Source of the DNA: PVC group bacterium
Lineage (GTDB): Bacteria > Verrucomicrobiota > Kiritimatiellia > SS1-B-03-39 > UBA6053
Direction of reading: 5' to 3'
Length of the DNA: 8,783 nucleotides
Assembly: GCA_003565815.1 (NCBI GenBank)
Contig: PXAS01000380.1
Span: 1-8,783 of the forward strand
Below are positions 6,285 to 8,783 of this stretch, in pieces; positions within the stretch are counted from its first letter, which is position 1; the number at the start of each line of letters is the position of its first letter. The position numbers and the translations under genes were made by a program. Below the pieces are notes generated by a model. It had not been told where the DNA came from and ran no database searches. It worked only from the letters and a program-made list of their open reading frames with translations.

Positions 6285-6292
6285 ACCCGCCG
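6265..6292 (+). terminator. Possible serC terminator hairpin
   Basis: CGGCGG (6265-6270) pairs with CCGCCG (6287-6292). The stem can extend inward through TTTT/AAGA pairs with one bulged base. The sequence after it (TCTTCATC) is only moderately T-rich. It lies 22 bases after the serC stop and overlaps the candidate tRNA promoter. Confidence 0.38.
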
Positions 6293-6300
6293 TCTTCATC

Positions 6301-6377
6301 GCACCCGTAGCTCAACTGGATAGAGCGTCGGCCTCCGGAGCCGAAGGTTGCAGGTTCGAACCCTGCCGGGTGCACCA
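6301..6377 (+). tRNA. tRNA-Arg, anticodon CCG
   Basis: A complete cloverleaf of 77 bases. The acceptor stem GCACCCG (6301-6307) pairs with CGGGTGC (6367-6373). The D stem is GCTC/GAGC (6310-6313, 6323-6326). The anticodon stem TCGGC/GCCGA (6328-6332, 6340-6344) holds the loop CTCCGGA, giving anticodon CCG at 6334-6336, which reads CGG (Arg). The T stem GCAGG/CCTGC (6350-6354, 6362-6366) holds the TTCGAAC loop. The discriminator A (6374) and the CCA (6375-6377) are encoded in the DNA. All stems pair perfectly. A run of eight T follows immediately (6378-6385). The RNase PH gene begins 31 bases further on. Confidence 0.97.
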
Positions 6378-6408
6378 TTTTTTTTCACGCATACGGGAAG
6401 TTAGATTT

Positions 6409-7158
6409 ATGATGGATGGTAATCCTTTTGGCGGCGTGCGCACGGATTTGCGCGGCCCCGACCAACTCCGCCCCGTGACCCTGCAATTGGACATCGCCCC
6501 GGCGGCCACGGGCTCCTGTTTGATCTCCTTCGGCAAGACGCAAGTCATTTGCGGCGTCACCATCGAAGATAAAATCCCACCGTGGATGCGATATCAAAAG
6601 ATTCCCGGCGGCTGGTTGACCGCGGAATACACCATGTTGCCTTATTCCACCGACGAACGCTCCCAGAGACAGGGGGCAAAGCCGAATGGTCGCAGCATGG
6701 AAATCCAACGCCTCATCGGCCGTTCCCTGCGTGCCGCCCTGGACATGAAGAAACTGGGCCAACGCACGGTCTGGATCGATTGCGATGTGTTGCGTGCCGA
6801 CGGGGGAACCCGCACCGCCGCCATTACCGGCGGCTATGTGGCCTTGTCCCTGGCCATTCGCAAACTGATCACCGAAGGCAAACTCAAACAGGACCCCCTG
6901 ATCGAGCAAATCGCCGCCATCAGCGTCGGGATCGTTCAGGGCACGCCCATGCTGGATTTGTGCTATGAAGAAGATGTGGCCGCCAGCACCGATACAAATA
7001 CGGTGATGACGGCCAAAGGAAACTTCATTGAAGTACAAGGCACCGCCGAAGACGGCGCCTATTCACGCCAGGAACTCAATGCCATGCTCGAATTGGCGGA
7101 AAAAGGCTGCGCGGAACTTGTGGAAATCCAGCGCAAGGCCTTGAACCTGAATTCGTGA
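6409..7158 (+). CDS. rph: Ribonuclease PH
   Basis: Phosphorolytic 3'-to-5' exoribonuclease that trims tRNA precursors; it works as a hexamer in the cytoplasm. The 249 residues are slightly longer than the typical 238 or so. Signature blocks are LRGPDQLRPV (14-23), GWLTAEYTMLPYST (68-81), GRSMEIQRLIGRSLRAALD (94-112), IDCDVLRADGGTRTAAITGG (123-142) with the phosphate-binding GGTRT, and the C-terminal DLCYEEDVAASTDTNTVMT and EVQGTAEDGAYSRQEL. The usual D-M-N of the family's active-site segment is D-T-N here, a mild variation. Two adjacent in-frame ATGs (6409 and 6412) could start the protein. GGGAAG at 6395-6400 is a plausible ribosome binding site for either. The upstream in-frame GTG at 6370 lies inside the tRNA and is excluded. 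It probably shares a transcript with the tRNA. Confidence 0.96.
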   Translation: MMDGNPFGGVRTDLRGPDQLRPVTLQLDIAPAATGSCLISFGKTQVICGVTIEDKIPPWMRYQKIPGGWLTAEYTMLPYSTDERSQRQGAKPNGRSMEIQRLIGRSLRAALDMKKLGQRTVWIDCDVLRADGGTRTAAITGGYVALSLAIRKLITEGKLKQDPLIEQIAAISVGIVQGTPMLDLCYEEDVAASTDTNTVMTAKGNFIEVQGTAEDGAYSRQELNAMLELAEKGCAELVEIQRKALNLNS

Positions 7159-7169
7159 GATACCTCACG
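7154..7169. terminator. Weak hairpin at the rph/trxA convergence
   Basis: CGTGAG (7154-7159) pairs with CTCACG (7164-7169) around ATAC, and the stem includes the rph stop codon. There is no T-run. It may slow read-through between the two convergent genes, but it is not a canonical terminator. Confidence 0.28.
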
Positions 7170-7206
7170 GATCCAGGTTACAATCAGTTTCGCCCTCGTA
7201 TCCCGC

Positions 7207-7536
7207 TCAAGCGAGATGCGGGGGGAGTTTGGAAACAAACTCCGGTTTGCTGAGCGCGCCCACCATTTGTTCCGCGACCTCACCGTTTTTGATCACGAGC
7301 AAAAAGGGGATGGAACGCACGCCGAATTTTTGCGCCAGTTCCCGGTCTTTGTCGACGTTGACCTTGGCGACTTTCAGCTTGCCATCATATTCGTCGGCAA
7401 GTTGATCCAGGGTGGGGATGATGGCACGGCAGGGGCCACACCATTCCGCCCAAAAGTCCACCAGGACCGGGACATCGGATTCAATGACTTCAGTTTGCCA
7501 ATTGTTGGCATTGGCTTCAATGGTTTTACCGGACAT
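7207..7536 (-). CDS. trxA: Thioredoxin
   Basis: Small cytoplasmic dithiol oxidoreductase of 109 residues, the standard thioredoxin length. The active site is WCGPC at 32-36 within VLVDFWAEWCGPC. The cis-proline is Pro77 in VRSIPFLL, and the closing strand is IKNGEVAEQMVGALSK. It reduces protein disulfides and is itself reduced by thioredoxin reductase, which is not in the window. The start at 7536 is fixed by a strong ribosome binding site six bases upstream and by the family N-terminus. Upstream in-frame codons would overlap the terminator of the neighbouring gene. It is transcribed toward rph and is separated from the repeat-protein gene upstream by a strong terminator, so it should have its own promoter within about 60 bp, which I could not pinpoint. 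Confidence 0.96.
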   Translation of the reverse strand: MSGKTIEANANNWQTEVIESDVPVLVDFWAEWCGPCRAIIPTLDQLADEYDGKLKVAKVNVDKDRELAQKFGVRSIPFLLVIKNGEVAEQMVGALSKPEFVSKLPPHLA

Positions 7537-7542
7537 TCGTTT

Positions 7543-7550
7543 CTCTCCTC
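7543..7550 (-). promoter_or_regulatory. Strong Shine-Dalgarno of trxA
   Basis: The minus strand reads GAGGAGAG, six bases before the ATG. It is the best ribosome binding site in the window; most other genes here have weak or none. It decides the trxA start. Confidence 0.8.
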
Positions 7551-7597
7551 GATTAATTGATTGGGGTTGATAAAGACAAATTGAAGTTACAAGAGAA

Positions 7598-7622
7598 ACG
7601 CGCCGGGTCAACCCCGGCGCGT
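7598..7622 (-). terminator. Strong rho-independent terminator of the repeat-protein gene
   Basis: A 10-bp perfect GC-rich stem (7598-7607 with 7613-7622) and a 5-base loop. On the minus strand it is followed by TTTCTCTTGTAACTT. It lies 24 bases after the stop of the gene ending at 7647. The plus-strand side is also fairly T-rich, so it may act in both directions. It insulates trxA from the upstream gene. Confidence 0.75.
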
Positions 7623-7646
7623 CATTTCTTTTGGGAGCCGCGCTCT

Positions 7647-8783
7647 TCAGCGCCCTTGGGTAAGCGGCAAGACGTTCTGATTGACATCCACCAAACGTCC
7701 CGCCATGGGCAGGTCGGGCATTTCAATCGCGGCGGCGATATAAATGCCCCCGGCGGCAAGCAGGAAGGTCAGGACGGAAACGACCATCCACCCCGCGCCC
7801 AGGGTGGGCGCTTTTTTGGGTGCGGATGCAACGACGCTGCCGTCCTCGTTCATCTGCAGTCCGGCCCCGGAGGCCACGCGCGAGACCGGTGTGCCCGGAC
7901 GGGCGCCACTGGCGCCCGGACGCCGCAACTTCACGGTCTTGCCTTCCGTGGTGGGGACGTCCACCCGGCTGGTGCCTTCCTTCTGTTTGTCCGAAAGTTT
8001 GCTCTTGGCCACGGGGCGGGCGGTGCGCACGGTTTGGGCATCGGGCCGGACCGTTTTTACGGTCGGCGCGGAAGCGGGCGCTTCCCGTGAGGGCCGTTTG
8101 ATCAGGATGGTCTTGGGGCGCTGTTCCGTCAAATCCATGGTTTGGTCCAGGGAATCATCTTCCTTGGCTTTTTCCTTGCCCAGTTCCTTTTCAAGCTCCG
8201 ACTGGTCCATGGCCATGGTTTGGGCGTTGAACGACTCTTCCATGGTTTGTTTGTCCACGGGACCTTCCGCATTGTCCTTTTCAATTTCATCCGTTTTCAG
8301 ATGATCTCCCGAAGTCATGGAAACGGTGGCCGCGTTAAAGGCCTCATCAGGGACATTGACCCTTTTGGGTTTCTCTTGTTCGGAAATGGCTTCATCGGAG
8401 ACCGGATCCATCTGCATGGTTTCCTGGGACTGCAATTTCCGGAGTTCGTCGTCTTGATCCGCTTCTTTGAGTGCTTCCCCGATATCGCCGGTTTGCAAAG
8501 CGGCGGGATCGATTTTCATGGTGCGGTCACTGCCGTCTTCCTCGGGTTCATTCTCCCGAGCCGCGCCTTCCAAATCGGTTTTTTCGATGTTGCCGGTTTG
8601 CAGGGCCTCTGGATCGATCTTCATGGTGAGGTCGCTACTTTCCGCGTCCTCATCCCGGGTCATTTGATCCAAATCGGTTTTTTCGATGTTGCCGGTTTGC
8701 AGGGCCTCTGGATCGATCTTCATGGTGAGGTCGCTGCTTTCCTCGTCCGCGTCCCGGGTCATTTGATCCAAATCCGTTTTTTC
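7647..8783 (-). CDS. Acidic threonine-motif repeat protein with a C-terminal membrane anchor (5' end beyond window)
   Basis: The reading frame is open to the window edge, so the true start lies outside; 378 residues are visible. I do not recognise a named family. The visible N-terminal part is tandem repeats of 33-35 residues containing D-[LR]-T-M-K-I-D-P-[EA]-A-L-Q-T-G. Below that are irregular motifs ETMQM, ATVSM, QTMAM, QTMDL, KTILI and KTVKL, so T-[MIV]-x-[ILM] occurs at least nine times. Three further T-M/T-V sites (TMEE, TVKT, TVRT) lack the hydrophobic residue at +3. The protein shifts from very acidic to Arg/Lys/Pro-rich toward the C-terminus. A single transmembrane segment (WMVVSVLTFLLAAGGIYIAAAI, coded at about 7725-7790) is followed by a tail of about 26 residues. 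With no signal peptide visible, the long part is probably cytoplasmic. It shares its motif with the DoxX-fusion protein. A role as phosphothreonine scaffold is inference. Confidence 0.8.
   Translation of the reverse strand, partial: EKTDLDQMTRDADEESSDLTMKIDPEALQTGNIEKTDLDQMTRDEDAESSDLTMKIDPEALQTGNIEKTDLEGAARENEPEEDGSDRTMKIDPAALQTGDIGEALKEADQDDELRKLQSQETMQMDPVSDEAISEQEKPKRVNVPDEAFNAATVSMTSGDHLKTDEIEKDNAEGPVDKQTMEESFNAQTMAMDQSELEKELGKEKAKEDDSLDQTMDLTEQRPKTILIKRPSREAPASAPTVKTVRPDAQTVRTARPVAKSKLSDKQKEGTSRVDVPTTEGKTVKLRRPGASGARPGTPVSRVASGAGLQMNEDGSVVASAPKKAPTLGAGWMVVSVLTFLLAAGGIYIAAAIEMPDLPMAGRLVDVNQNVLPLTQGR
8481..8783 (-). repeat. Tandem 99-bp coding repeats
   Basis: Units at 8685-8783 and 8586-8684 (99 bp, 33 residues) are almost identical in DNA, with a few changes in the segment coding the acidic spacer. 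A third unit, 8481-8585 (105 bp, 35 residues), is diverged in its first half. The near-identity of two units points to recent duplication or gene conversion. The array reaches the window edge in full repeat phase, so more copies probably lie beyond. Confidence 0.9.

Noticed and set aside
6378..6385. T8 run after the tRNA as a rho-independent terminator
   Set aside because: The only stem directly before it is the tRNA acceptor itself, and rph follows without a clear promoter of its own, so read-through seems more likely.
6312..6563. Minus-strand ORF of 83 residues ending in a GSNLQPSAPEADALSS-type tail
   Set aside because: It is the antisense of the tRNA-Arg gene and the rph start; this tail is a well-known false translation of tRNA genes.

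Overview
The window is bacterial chromosome with moderately high G+C. It holds eight protein genes and one tRNA gene. The gene mix is mostly housekeeping: a 23S rRNA-type uracil methyltransferase, a PfkB sugar kinase, phosphoserine aminotransferase, RNase PH, thioredoxin and tRNA-Arg. Two low-complexity, threonine-motif proteins with membrane segments accompany them. Shine-Dalgarno sequences are weak or absent for most genes; trxA is a clear exception. The style of the GT2, PfkB and repeat proteins reminds me of the Planctomycetes-Verrucomicrobia-Chlamydiae group (Verrucomicrobiota, Kiritimatiellota or Lentisphaerota). That assignment is a low-to-moderate confidence impression from protein style, not a measurement.

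Layout. Positions 1-384 carry no credible gene; they hold two direct copies and one inverted copy of a 30-bp repeat. A family 2 glycosyltransferase (385-1419, +) converges on an RlmD/TrmA-type RNA methyltransferase (1458-2690, -). Upstream of the methyltransferase lie GC-rich hairpins and then a 142-bp MITE-like element (2757-2898). The element has 24-bp terminal inverted repeats (22 of 24 matching) and an exact 9-bp flanking duplication, and it sits at the stop codon of a PfkB kinase gene (2904-3827, -). A divergent intergenic region with a good sigma-70-like promoter leads to a fusion protein (3952-5043, +): seven regularly spaced T-[MIV]-x-[IV] motifs in an acidic tail, joined to a four-helix DoxX/YkgB-like membrane domain. 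serC (5163-6242, +), tRNA-Arg(CCG) (6301-6377, +) and rph (6409-7158, +) follow. rph converges on trxA (7207-7536, -). The 3' part of a second threonine-motif protein (7647 to the window edge, -) ends the window, with a strong terminator between it and trxA.

How it fits together. There is no obvious single pathway. The most interesting signal is that two otherwise unrelated membrane proteins, about 2.6 kb apart, carry the same short motif: threonine, then M/I/V, any residue, then a hydrophobic residue, often preceded by D-x. The motif occurs seven times in one protein and at least nine times in the visible part of the other, always in acidic, probably disordered regions. A threonine with a hydrophobic residue at +3 is the kind of ligand FHA domains bind once phosphorylated. 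I therefore propose, as inference only, that these are multivalent phosphothreonine scaffolds anchored in the membrane. The second clear finding is the MITE, whose target-site duplication includes the pfkB stop codon and which separates that gene from a downstream hairpin.
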